Below, piece by piece: positions 1 through 6,766 of a DNA stretch of 13,642 nt. Every line of letters begins with the position of its first letter. Position 1 is the first letter of the stretch. The stretch comes from an uncultured Armatimonadota bacterium (GTDB lineage Bacteria > Armatimonadota > Armatimonadia > Armatimonadales > Armatimonadaceae). The DNA lies in the NCBI GenBank assembly GCA_903924445.1, contig CAIYBQ010000310.1, positions 1-13,642 on the forward strand, written 5' to 3'. The notes under the pieces were generated by a model. That model saw nothing but the letters and a program-made list of their open reading frames with translations, was not told where the DNA came from and searched no databases. The translations under genes were made by a program, and so were the position numbers.

Positions 1-723
1 ATCTGCCTTTATGCCTTGTGTGGATGCAACAAGCTGGAGTGCATCCAGTGCTGCGAAAGCAATCGATGCAGCAATAACGGATCCAAGGTCCCACCGCCCG
101 AACACAATAGCCGCAAGCGCCAGATAGCCGCGACCATTTGTCATGTTTTCAACAAATGTTCCGATACCCATCAGCGGTAGGAGAGCTCCTCCAACGCCTG
201 CAAGTGCACCGGCAGCGATATGAGACACGAGCTTGACACGCAATGTGTTGATTCCAAAAATCCGTGCCTGTAATGCTGATTCCCCTGTGATGTCAAGTCG
301 TAAACGAAGTTTTGGATTTGTAAGGCACGCTAATAGGATGGCAACACAGGCGGCAGCGACAAGAACACCTGATGTTGTTGAGAGTGTTGGGACACTTTCG
401 GCGGATGGGACAATGCGCTCACAAAATGATGTTGCAGCCAGTGCCAGCATGTTGAGTCCCACACCTGCGATGACATCCTTTACATTTGCGCGGTTGACAA
501 GCAGATAGTGGCAGCTGGTAACGGCGACGCCTGCAGCCAGTCCGCAGATAAGACCAGTGACTCCGCCGCCGGTCCGAATGGCGATAAACGCGGCGGTAAG
601 CATCGTGCCTTCTAGAAACAGGGCCGCCGTCCCTGACTTTTCACAGATGAGGCCACCAGTCGCAGCCAGCATCACCGGTAGTCCAAGATTTGTCGTTGCT
701 GCAAGCCACGGAATAAGGGTCAT
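1..723 (-). CDS. ABC transporter permease, NupQ/YufQ type (3' end beyond window)
   Basis: Inner-membrane permease subunit of a BMP-family (nucleoside-like) ABC importer. Reading the minus strand from ATG at 723 gives 241 uninterrupted residues running off the window edge; the family is about 300-320 long, so the C-terminus is missing. The N-terminus shows the family pattern of a hydrophobic helix, then GGLICEKSG and LFLEGTMLTAAF. Near the visible end is GRGYLALAAIVFGRWDLG, a hallmark of the second permease in these systems. The ATG at 743 is ruled out because its frame stops after seven codons. AAAGG lies about 12 nt before the chosen ATG. It follows the other permease by 24 nt, so it is the third gene of the operon. 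The substrate is not readable from the sequence; nucleosides are the best-known cargo of this family. Confidence 0.85.
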   Translation of the reverse strand, partial: MTLIPWLAATTNLGLPVMLAATGGLICEKSGTAALFLEGTMLTAAFIAIRTGGGVTGLICGLAAGVAVTSCHYLLVNRANVKDVIAGVGLNMLALAATSFCERIVPSAESVPTLSTTSGVLVAAACVAILLACLTNPKLRLRLDITGESALQARIFGINTLRVKLVSHIAAGALAGVGGALLPLMGIGTFVENMTNGRGYLALAAIVFGRWDLGSVIAASIAFAALDALQLVASTQGIKAD

Positions 724-747
724 CGTTGCAATGTACCTTTCATGGGA

Positions 748-1722
748 CTAAGACCTGGATTGCTTTCTGTAGCGTAAAGCCGCAACAAGAAGAAACAACA
801 GTGCTCCCGCAAGTGATCCAACCTGACGGGGAAGGGATGTTGCAAGTGACAAGGCATCGGAGAGGTGTGACAAACAGGCGATCAAAAGGGTGGATGGAAA
901 GAGCAACCAAGCACTTGGGCCTGCCAGTAAACCAACAATGAGACCATCAAACCCTACACCACTTCCGTAAAAGTCAGCAGGAAATCTCCTGAATGGCCCG
1001 GCTGACCCGATAGAAATTGCGCCAGCAAGTCCAATCATGCCCGCTGAAACAACCATCACAAAAATGCGCGTTCGCTTTGGCGGGAGCCCTGCAACATTTG
1101 CCACACCATCCGTTGTCGCCAAAGACCGTATGAAGCGACCAATAACGGTTTTGTGGAAGACATAAATGTAAGCTGCCATCAGGATGCACCCGAACACAAG
1201 CCCGATATTGAGATCAGAGCCTAGATAGAGCAGAGGTAATGTCCAAGGCAATTCTCGGGTGTGAGGCGCATCTGAAGTAGGGTCTCGGAACGGTCCGTTT
1301 GCCAGATAACGCGTTAGAAGCTGAAGGATGTAGTTTAACAGGAGGCCGCTAATGACTTCGTGAACGCCTTTGTTCTCCCTAAGCCAGCTGATGAGGAGCC
1401 CAATACATCCACCTATGGCGAAGGCCAGAATTAGCCCCGCCCAAAGCCCGAGAGGGGTGTTTGACAGAGATGTCCCAACGATGGCTACGCTCAGCCCTCC
1501 CGCGGCATAGATGCCTTCTCCAGCGATGAGTATGCGCCCCGTTGCTAGGCATGCGTGGACCCCTAAGCCAGCGACTAGCAGGGGAGTGGCAATCGTGAGA
1601 AAGCGCAAGAGAGCCATTGGCGATCCAAAGGCGATGTTGACGACATCGGGCTGTAGACGCAAGAGTGCGAATGCAGCAAGCGAAACGCCGATTAGGGCAA
1701 ACAACATTTTCGGGTGCTTCAC
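748..1722 (-). CDS. ABC transporter permease, NupP/YufP type
   Basis: First permease of the BMP-family importer, 324 residues, hydrophobic throughout with roughly 8-10 membrane segments. Family landmarks are visible: an AGEGIYAAGG stretch (compare the usual IGxEGQ) around residue 67, NKGVHEVISGLLLNYI around 118-133 (usual NEVIxTLMLNYIA), and GVGFDGLIVGLLAG near 257-270 (usual GYGFDGIAVALLG). The start is GTG at 1722. Its G is also the last base of the TAG stop of the upstream ATPase gene (TAGTG), so the two are very probably translationally coupled. The downstream permease starts 24 nt after this stop. It would form the heterodimeric membrane channel with that permease, powered by the preceding ATPase. 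Assignment to the family is firm; the transported compound is unknown. Confidence 0.88.
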   Translation of the reverse strand: MKHPKMLFALIGVSLAAFALLRLQPDVVNIAFGSPMALLRFLTIATPLLVAGLGVHACLATGRILIAGEGIYAAGGLSVAIVGTSLSNTPLGLWAGLILAFAIGGCIGLLISWLRENKGVHEVISGLLLNYILQLLTRYLANGPFRDPTSDAPHTRELPWTLPLLYLGSDLNIGLVFGCILMAAYIYVFHKTVIGRFIRSLATTDGVANVAGLPPKRTRIFVMVVSAGMIGLAGAISIGSAGPFRRFPADFYGSGVGFDGLIVGLLAGPSAWLLFPSTLLIACLSHLSDALSLATSLPRQVGSLAGALLFLLVAALRYRKQSRS

Positions 1723-3170
1723 TAAACGATGGCCTCAACGAGTGACTTTTCAGTCCATTCTCTCGATGGTCTGGTTTGCACAAGCTGACCACTTGAAACC
1801 ACGCTAATCGTGTCGCAGGTGTTTATCAGAAAGGTAAGATCATCGGAATACACGAGAATAGCCGTGCCTGTCTGGAGGGACTTTGTGAGAAGTTTCTGAG
1901 TGACCCCGGAGCTCGCAGCCCGGTCAAGTCCGCGGGTTGGCTGGTCGATCACAATGATCTCATTATTGCGTTCAAGCTCACGGCCAACCATAAACTTTTG
2001 CTGGTTACCACCGCTTAGCGTGTCAAGATTTCGTGTTACATCTCTTGGGCGAACATCGTAAGCATCGACAATCGCTGACGCTTTGGCTGCATCTGAATTC
2101 CGTCGAAGGGGAAGCCATTCATCAAACGGTGAATCAGGCAGCTGTCCGAAGGTCATGTTGTGATCGAGGGGTTCACTGGTGATCATGCCTTCCATGTGAC
2201 GGTCCGCTGGGATGTAGCCAATGCGCATTTTCCTGCGAGTTGCTATTGACTTGGAGTCAATGGATTCTTGTCTGACAGTTACCGAGAGGCCATCTTGTCG
2301 CGTCAACGCAAGTGCTTTTAGCCAGCTGGTGTAGCCAGAGCCATCCAAGCCCGCTAGACCATGAATCTCATTTTCATGTATGTCCAGCTGCGCACCATTC
2401 CCACTGATGCGAACAAGGGGTTCATCGGAGAATCGTTTTTCGGGCTTACCGATGAATTTGGTTTCAGAGTTCGCAGGTGGAGCCATTCCGCTGATGATGT
2501 CTGCAAGAGTCACATCATTTACTTGACGTGTCAACACCAGCTCCCCTGAGCGCATGACTGTGACATGAGAGCAATATTCAAGAATGTCTTCAAGTTTGTG
2601 CGTGGCAATGATAACTGTCAATCCATTTGCAACTTCTGCCTGAATCAGCTTCCAGAAATGAACGGCATCGGTATGTGACATCACTGCGGTAGGTTCATCA
2701 AGGAGTAACATAGCTGGCTTGGATGCAAGCGCACACGCGACTTGCAAAAGCTGCCGCTGATGCATCGTCAGATCCGAGACTCGTATTCCTAATGGTTGCA
2801 ACAAACCAACACGCGTGAGCAGCTGCTGATTACTGTCCACCGTGCTCGATTGACCCGCTGCAAGTGCTGCGCACGCGACACAGGCTCCCAGCGTCATGTT
2901 GGATGGAAGAACATCATGTTGTAGGACAAACCCGACACGGGATTCCTTGCTTTGATCATCTGCTGGAATCTCAATGCATCCCGACATCTGGGTGATAAGA
3001 CCGGCAACAGCCTTCAAGACGGTAGTCTTCCCAGCTCCGTTTTCACCAGCCAGCGCATGGATTTCTCTTGGCGTTACTGTAAGATTGAAATCATCAACGA
3101 CGGGGATGCCACCGTACCCAAGTTTGATGTTCCGGATGATCAATGGTTTCTGCCATGTCGATACTTGCAC
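1722..3170 (-). CDS. ABC transporter ATP-binding protein, NupO/YufO type (two fused ATPase domains)
   Basis: Cytoplasmic ATPase energising the permease pair, 482 residues from GTG 3170, with two nucleotide-binding domains in one chain. Domain 1 has Walker A GENGAGKT (42-49), Walker B LLLDEP (155-160) and switch H191, but its signature reads LTMHQRQ (134-140), with His where Gly is expected. Domain 2 has a degenerate P-loop GLDGSGYTS (274-282, Tyr for Lys), an intact signature LSGGNQQK (385-392) and IDQPTRGLD (408-416, Gln for catalytic Glu). Degeneracy of domain 2 is normal in this family; loss of the domain 1 signature Gly goes further. The same frame extends to GTG 3236, but a TGCTACAAT promoter element at 3177-3185 would start transcription at about 3170, so I prefer the shorter, leaderless form. 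It overlaps the next gene by 1 nt. Confidence 0.88.
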   Translation of the reverse strand: MQVSTWQKPLIIRNIKLGYGGIPVVDDFNLTVTPREIHALAGENGAGKTTVLKAVAGLITQMSGCIEIPADDQSKESRVGFVLQHDVLPSNMTLGACVACAALAAGQSSTVDSNQQLLTRVGLLQPLGIRVSDLTMHQRQLLQVACALASKPAMLLLDEPTAVMSHTDAVHFWKLIQAEVANGLTVIIATHKLEDILEYCSHVTVMRSGELVLTRQVNDVTLADIISGMAPPANSETKFIGKPEKRFSDEPLVRISGNGAQLDIHENEIHGLAGLDGSGYTSWLKALALTRQDGLSVTVRQESIDSKSIATRRKMRIGYIPADRHMEGMITSEPLDHNMTFGQLPDSPFDEWLPLRRNSDAAKASAIVDAYDVRPRDVTRNLDTLSGGNQQKFMVGRELERNNEIIVIDQPTRGLDRAASSGVTQKLLTKSLQTGTAILVYSDDLTFLINTCDTISVVSSGQLVQTRPSREWTEKSLVEAIV

Positions 3171-3176
3171 GGATTG

Positions 3177-3203
3177 ATTGTAGCATCGGCGCAAGACTGT
3201 CAT
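3177..3203 (-). promoter_or_regulatory. Promoter of the ABC importer operon, extended -10
   Basis: On the minus strand TACAAT occupies 3182-3177 and is preceded by TGC, giving an extended -10 element. A weak -35 candidate, ATGACA, lies at 3203-3198 with a short 15-nt spacer. Only six bases separate the -10 from GTG at 3170, so the transcript would begin at or next to the start codon. The match is by eye; no transcript data are available. Confidence 0.5.
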
Positions 3204-3207
3204 CGCG

Positions 3208-3216
3208 TGATATAGT
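3208..3216 (+). promoter_or_regulatory. Promoter of the rpsB operon, extended -10
   Basis: TGATATAGT on the plus strand is an extended -10 (TGn followed by TATAGT at 3211-3216). No good -35 is seen, which extended -10 promoters tolerate. Transcription would start near 3223, leaving a leader of about 125 nt before rpsB. A second, weaker -10-like GATAAT sits at 3273-3278 without a -35 or a TG. It lies back to back with the importer promoter at 3177-3203. Confidence 0.45.
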
Positions 3217-3281
3217 GCCAAGGTTTTGCACCACACCGTAGAGATTTATCGTCTCTGCAAGTCCGCATCCGGGATAATCCT

Positions 3282-3335
3282 GGTCCGTAGTTACGGTCCA
3301 TTCCGGAGGGGGGGATTCGTCCCGCAAACCAGGAA
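3282..3335 (+). promoter_or_regulatory. Structured 5' leader of rpsB
   Basis: Two small hairpins can be drawn in the leader. One spans 3282-3299: GG/CC outside a T-T mismatch, then CCGT/ACGG closing an AGTT loop. The other is at 3312-3323: GGGA/TCCC around a TTCG tetraloop, next to a run of seven G. TTCC at 3301-3304 could also pair with GGAA (3332-3335) inside the ribosome binding site AGGAAAGG (3331-3338). Autoregulation of rpsB leaders by S2 is known in other bacteria; here it is only a possibility. Confidence 0.3.
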
Positions 3336-3347
3336 AGGTTCATTTTT

Positions 3348-4214
3348 ATGGCCACAATTTTGATGAAAGACCTCCTAGAGGCTGGTGTTCACTTCGGTCA
3401 CCAAACCCGTCGTTGGAACCCAAAGATGAAGCGCTACATTTACGGTAGCCGTAATGGTATTTACATTATCGACCTTCATCAGTCCCTTAAGTTGTTCGAT
3501 GATGCACAGAAGTTCATCCAGGACATCGTTACCGAAGGCGGCCACGTTCTCTTCGTAGGTACGAAGAAGCAGGCTGCTGATGCGATGATGGAAGCTGCGC
3601 AGACATCCCGCCAGTACTTTGTCAACGAGCGCTGGCTCGGTGGCATGCTGACAAACTTCAAGACCATTCAGTCCCGTATTCAGCGTCTTCGTGACCTGAC
3701 TGCGATGGAAGAGGATGGCACCTTCCTTAAGCTTACGAAGAAGGAAGCTGCGATTCTTACCGAAGAGAAGGACAAGCTTGAGCGCTTCCTCGGCGGTATT
3801 AAGGACATGCCAGGTCTTCCTGCAGTAATGTTCATCGTTGATACCAAGAAGGAACACATTGCAGTCGCTGAAGCACGGTCGCTCGGTATCCCAATCGTTG
3901 CGATTGTTGACACGAACTGTGATCCTGATGAGATCGACTACATCATTCCAGGAAACGATGACGCAATCCGTGCTATCAAGCTGATCACCCAAAAGATTGC
4001 TGAAGCGGTTGTCGAAGTCAAGCAGCACGAGTGGGAGGATGCTCCTGTTGCTGCAATCACCGGCTTTGATGTACTTGAAGACGATGCTGCTGGACTTGAT
4101 GCAGCTGAGGCGCGTCGCCGCCAGATGGAAGAAGATGCCAAGGGCCTCGACTTTTCCTATGATGGCGATGGTCACATCGTAAGTGATGGAACGGAAGCAC
4201 CTACCGAAGAGTAG
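3348..4214 (+). CDS. rpsB: 30S ribosomal protein S2
   Basis: Structural protein of the small ribosomal subunit, 288 residues. The N-terminus has the diagnostic MKDLLEAGVHFGHQTRRWNP (residues 6-25), followed by NGIYIIDL, the FVGTKKQA segment, RWLGGMLTNF and the late PIVAIVDTNCDPD motif, all in the right order for S2. The C-terminus is an acidic tail rich in Glu and Asp, about 40-50 residues beyond the core, as in many long S2 proteins. The start ATG at 3348 is supported by AGGAAAGG ending 9 nt upstream. It heads the rpsB-tsf-pyrH-frr series, and a hairpin separates it from tsf. The opposite strand carries a long open frame here that I treat as a shadow of this gene's codon bias. Confidence 0.98.
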   Translation: MATILMKDLLEAGVHFGHQTRRWNPKMKRYIYGSRNGIYIIDLHQSLKLFDDAQKFIQDIVTEGGHVLFVGTKKQAADAMMEAAQTSRQYFVNERWLGGMLTNFKTIQSRIQRLRDLTAMEEDGTFLKLTKKEAAILTEEKDKLERFLGGIKDMPGLPAVMFIVDTKKEHIAVAEARSLGIPIVAIVDTNCDPDEIDYIIPGNDDAIRAIKLITQKIAEAVVEVKQHEWEDAPVAAITGFDVLEDDAAGLDAAEARRRQMEEDAKGLDFSYDGDGHIVSDGTEAPTEE

Positions 4215-4244
4215 GTTTCCACTGCGTTTCGTAGACTGATTGAC

Positions 4245-4271
4245 GATGGGCAGGCCTTGTACCTGCCCATC
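4245..4271 (+). promoter_or_regulatory. Intercistronic hairpin between rpsB and tsf
   Basis: A perfect 10-bp stem, GATGGGCAGG (4245-4254) with CCTGCCCATC (4262-4271), closes a 7-nt loop. No T-run follows, so this is not a classical intrinsic terminator. It lies 30 nt after the rpsB stop and 37 nt before tsf. A role in partial termination, 3'-end stabilisation of an rpsB-only mRNA, or processing would fit the different amounts of S2 and EF-Ts a cell needs. Confidence 0.55.
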
Positions 4272-4308
4272 TCCTTGAATAAACAAAGTTATTGGAAGGA
4301 TTAGTAAC

Positions 4309-5175
4309 ATGGCTGCAATTACTGCTGGTCTCGTAGCCCAACTTCGCGAGCGTACAGGGCTGGGAATGATGGAGTGCAAGAAGGCACTAACCGAAACCGA
4401 CGGTGACCTTGAAGCGGCAATCGAGTTGTTGCGCAAAAAAGGTACCAAGGATCGTGGCGAGCGCGTTGCTGGCGAAGGCCTTGTCATGGCGCACGTATCC
4501 GATGATGGCAAATTCGGTGCATTGATCGAGCTCAATTCTGAGACAGACTTTGTTGCGCGTAATGAAGATTTCCGCTCGTTGGCACGTGAAATTGCTGCAG
4601 TTGTCGCTGGCAATGACCTCCCAACCGCTGAAGATGTTCTGGCTGCCGATATCGGTGGCGTAACCGTTGCTGCCAAGATTGACGATGCAATCAAGCGCAT
4701 CGGTGAAAAGCTCGTCCTTGGACGTACGGTGCGCTACGCTGCTGGCGATGGCGTTATCACCGCTTATGTGCACAACCCTGGTGGAGCTGGATCTGAAGGC
4801 GGACGCATCGGCGTGCTCGTAGAAGCAACCACTGCAGGCCTCGGCCTTGAAGTCGCAATGCACGTTAGTTTTGCGAAGCCACGCTTCCTTACCGATGCAG
4901 ATGTTCCAGCGGATGTCGTCGCTAAAGAGCGCGCATTCGTTGAAGATCAAACCAAGAACGATCCTAAGATGGTTGGGAAGCCAGATCCCGCAATCCAGTC
5001 TGCGGTCGATGGCCGAATGCGAAAGTTCCTCGGCGAAATCGTTCTTCTGTCACAGCCTTACATCCGTGAAGATAAGAAGACTGTCGGACAGCTCGCGAAA
5101 GACCAAAATGGCACCATCGCTCGGTTTACTCGCTTCGAGGTTGGCGAAGGTACGCCAAAGCAAGCTGCCGAATGA
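4309..5175 (+). CDS. tsf: Translation elongation factor Ts
   Basis: Guanine nucleotide exchange factor that releases GDP from EF-Tu in the cytoplasm; 288 residues, a usual full length. The N-terminal UBA-like domain contains RERTGLGMMECKKAL (14-28) and the LEAAIELLRKKG helix. The core has the EF-Tu-contacting segment ELNSETDFVARNEDF around residues 73-87, then HNPGG...GGRIGVLVEA and the MHVSFAKPRFL segment. The latter half (ILLSQPYIREDKKTV-like, read here as IVLLSQPYIREDK) is typical of the C-terminal domain. The start ATG is preceded by GGAAGGA. The TGA stop overlaps the pyrH start as ATGA, so the downstream gene is probably coupled to it. Confidence 0.98.
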   Translation: MAAITAGLVAQLRERTGLGMMECKKALTETDGDLEAAIELLRKKGTKDRGERVAGEGLVMAHVSDDGKFGALIELNSETDFVARNEDFRSLAREIAAVVAGNDLPTAEDVLAADIGGVTVAAKIDDAIKRIGEKLVLGRTVRYAAGDGVITAYVHNPGGAGSEGGRIGVLVEATTAGLGLEVAMHVSFAKPRFLTDADVPADVVAKERAFVEDQTKNDPKMVGKPDPAIQSAVDGRMRKFLGEIVLLSQPYIREDKKTVGQLAKDQNGTIARFTRFEVGEGTPKQAAE

Positions 5176-5915
5176 TTCCCGATGACTCGCGGCCAAGGTT
5201 TGGCCGTGTGCTTCTAAAGCTCTCCGGAGAAGCATTCTCCGGGGAGCAGGGTTATGGCATATCGCCAGAAACCATTAAGAAGATAGCCAACGAAATTGCC
5301 GAAGTCGCTGCATCAGGTGTTCAAGTGGCAATCGTCGTGGGTGGCGGCAATATTCTGCGTGGTTCCGCGGTTTCTGCTGGCGAAGGTATGGAACGGACGT
5401 CTGCTGACTATGCTGGGATGCTGGCTACAGTTATTAATGCTGTAGCGTTGCAGGACAGTCTGGAGAAGCTAGACGTTCAAACCCGTGTGCAAACGGCAAT
5501 CCCTATCCCGCAAATCGCTGAACCGTTTATCCGGCGGCGCGCCATGCGTCACATGGAAAAAGGTCGCGTGGTGATTCTTGCTGCTGGAACGGGTAATCCG
5601 TACTTTACAACAGACACTGCCGCGGCACTGAGGGCCGTTGAGCTAGGCGCTGATGTTGTCCTGATGGCAAAGAATGGTACAGATGCGGTCTACAACAAGG
5701 ATCCACGTAAACACGCGGATGCGATGCCGTATAAAACACTGTCTTTTGATGAAGCGATTGAGCGCAAGCTCAAGGTGATGGACCTGACTGCATTTGCTGT
5801 CTGTATGGAAAATGACCTTCCAATAATTGTTTTTGATATTGGAATCTCCGGTAACATCAAGCGTGCGGTTGAAGGTGAACCAATCGGTACACTCGTTGGA
5901 AGGATAAAGCAATGA
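5172..5915 (+). CDS. pyrH: Uridylate kinase (UMP kinase)
   Basis: Phosphorylates UMP to UDP with ATP in pyrimidine nucleotide synthesis; a cytoplasmic hexamer of the amino acid kinase fold. At 247 residues it is a normal length. Visible motifs: RVLLKLSGEAF (12-22) with the phosphate-binding Lys16, VVGGGNILRG (56-65), RTSADYAGMLATVINA, the UMP-binding AGTGNPYFTTDTAAALRA, and C-terminal FDI followed by a basic and glycine-containing end. The ATP-site stretch MAKNGTDAVYNKDPRKH differs slightly from the commoner VDGVY. Its ATG lies inside the tsf stop (4-nt overlap, ATGA). No clear ribosome binding site precedes it, which suggests coupled translation. Its own stop overlaps frr in the same way. 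Confidence 0.98.
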   Translation: MIPDDSRPRFGRVLLKLSGEAFSGEQGYGISPETIKKIANEIAEVAASGVQVAIVVGGGNILRGSAVSAGEGMERTSADYAGMLATVINAVALQDSLEKLDVQTRVQTAIPIPQIAEPFIRRRAMRHMEKGRVVILAAGTGNPYFTTDTAAALRAVELGADVVLMAKNGTDAVYNKDPRKHADAMPYKTLSFDEAIERKLKVMDLTAFAVCMENDLPIIVFDIGISGNIKRAVEGEPIGTLVGRIKQ

Positions 5916-6463
5916 ACGTCTCTGACATTCTGAAGGATTCTGAGTCACGCATGCGTAAGTCGATTGAATCTGCACAGGCAGATTTCAATACTCTGCGCGC
6001 TGGGCGTGCCAGCCCTGCAATGCTGGATGGCCTTCGCGTTGATTATTTCGGACAACCGATGCCTGTAAATCAGCTCGGCACGGTTGTGTCTCCTGAACCA
6101 AGAGTTCTCCTTATCACCCCTTGGGATGCCAGTGCGTTGCCTCTGATTGAAAAAGCAATCAACAACTCGCATCTGGGGATGAATCCTAACAACGATGGTG
6201 TGACCATTCGGCTGAATGTTCCTGCGCTTACTCAGGATCGCCGCAAGGACTTCGTAAAGCAGTTAAGTCAGAAGACTGAGGCCGCGAGAGTATCCCTTAG
6301 GAACATCCGACGCGATGGTATTGATGCTGCCAAGAAGGATGATGAGCTTACTGAGGACGATGTCAAGCGTGTAGAAAAGGACATCCAGAAGGTTTTGGAC
6401 CGATTTATGGGCGAGCTGGATACTTTAGCGAAGACTAAAGAACAGGAACTCCTCGAAGACTAG
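5912..6463 (+). CDS. frr: Ribosome recycling factor
   Basis: Splits post-termination ribosomes together with EF-G. It is 183 residues, the standard size. The landmarks are in order: SRMRKSIESAQADFNTLRAGRASPAMLDGL with the conserved TLRAGRA, YFGQPMPVNQLGTV, the ITPWD segment, NDGVTIRLNVPALTQDRRKDFVKQL, ARVSLRNIRRD and a C-terminal helix ending in acidic residues. The start ATG overlaps the pyrH stop by 4 nt (ATGA), and GGAAGGA lies just upstream inside pyrH. A strong intrinsic terminator follows within 25 nt, so frr is the last gene of the operon. The next gene, crtI, is convergent. Confidence 0.98.
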   Translation: MNVSDILKDSESRMRKSIESAQADFNTLRAGRASPAMLDGLRVDYFGQPMPVNQLGTVVSPEPRVLLITPWDASALPLIEKAINNSHLGMNPNNDGVTIRLNVPALTQDRRKDFVKQLSQKTEAARVSLRNIRRDGIDAAKKDDELTEDDVKRVEKDIQKVLDRFMGELDTLAKTKEQELLED

Positions 6464-6484
6464 TTCGCAATCAGATTTTGTATT

Positions 6485-6525
6485 CACCCCGCGGTTCATG
6501 TAAATGTCGCGGGGTGTTTGTTTTT
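6485..6525 (+). terminator. Intrinsic terminator after frr
   Basis: CACCCCGCG (6485-6493) pairs perfectly with CGCGGGGTG (6508-6516) around a 14-nt loop that can itself form a small CAT/ATG pairing. The run TTTGTTTTT (6517-6525) follows directly. On the other strand no T-run follows, so it serves frr and not crtI. The element lies within a duplicated unit: a degenerate second copy without the T-run sits about 140 nt downstream. Confidence 0.85.
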
Positions 6526-6526
6526 C

Positions 6527-6572
6527 TGGCCAACCCGTATTGAACGAGCGTTTTACCAACATTTCTGCTGAT
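6527..6572 (-). pseudogene. Decayed duplicate of the crtI 3' end
   Basis: Read on the minus strand, 6571-6527 encodes SAEMLVKRSFNTGWP. Intact crtI encodes SAEMLVKRLFKTGGP at 6765-6721. The DNA is 41/46 identical; the five differences give three amino acid changes and two silent ones. Similarity ends abruptly upstream of SAEML (beyond 6572 and 6766), and this copy lacks the rest of the gene, so it cannot encode an enzyme. It is a short remnant between frr and crtI. Confidence 0.7.
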
Positions 6573-6620
6573 GTGTGGGCGAGTTTGATGATTTCGCGAT
6601 GGCTAGACACTGCCCGTTTC

Positions 6621-6766
6621 TTGATTCAACCTGCGATTCGTAAATGTCGCGGGGCGAATGTTTCACTGGCCCATTCGGCCTAGGTTGCATTTAGATATGC
6701 GGAAGCTGCTTTAGGAGGCCTGGCCCACCAGTTTTGAACAAGCGCTTTACCAACATTTCTGCTGAT
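6621..6766. repeat. Imperfect tandem repeat, unit 2 (includes the real crtI 3' end)
   Basis: The first part (6621-6671) resembles the frr terminator region, but the hairpin has decayed to about six pairs (CCTGCG with CGCGGG) and the T-run is lost. It then holds 54 bp bounded by the 8-bp direct repeat CTGGCCCA (6666-6673 and 6720-6727). That segment includes the last codons and stop of crtI. The crtI coding sequence shared with unit 1 follows. Confidence 0.7.

Larger units (their letters stand above)
6478..6572. repeat. Imperfect tandem repeat, unit 1
   Basis: This copy contains the frr terminator hairpin joined directly, at TGGCC, to a fragment of the crtI 3' end. Its 6500-6531 part matches 6640-6671 at 27 of 32 positions, with the first 15 identical. 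Its 6527-6572 part matches 6721-6766 at 41 of 46. Relative to unit 2 it lacks 54 bp. Confidence 0.75.

Noticed and set aside
1379..1792. A 137-codon minus-strand frame overlapping the ATPase/permease junction
   Set aside because: It is in another frame of two clearly identified transporter genes and shows no domain.
3170..3236. A 22-residue N-terminal extension of the importer ATPase from GTG 3236
   Set aside because: It would span the predicted promoter, and the ABC domain needs nothing upstream of GTG 3170. Kept only as an alternative.
3273..3278. GATAAT as the main rpsB promoter
   Set aside because: There is no -35 at a usable distance and no TG extension; TGATATAGT at 3208-3216 is a better candidate.
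3375..4700. A 441-codon open frame on the minus strand opposite rpsB and the start of tsf
   Set aside because: It runs antisense to two unmistakable, highly expressed genes and across their intergenic hairpin, has no recognisable domain and is rich in Ser and Arg as codon-bias shadows are.
4387..4950. A 187-codon minus-strand frame inside tsf
   Set aside because: Fully antisense to a conserved gene, no family resemblance and no start signals.
6425..6610. A small minus-strand frame (61 codons) between frr and crtI
   Set aside because: Its only recognisable part is the 15-residue crtI remnant, and the rest is antisense to the frr end and terminator; treated as a pseudogene fragment, not a gene.
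6652..6679. CGAATG...CATTCG hairpin as the crtI terminator
   Set aside because: The stem is only about six pairs and no T-run follows on the minus strand, so I do not call it; how crtI transcription ends is not evident.
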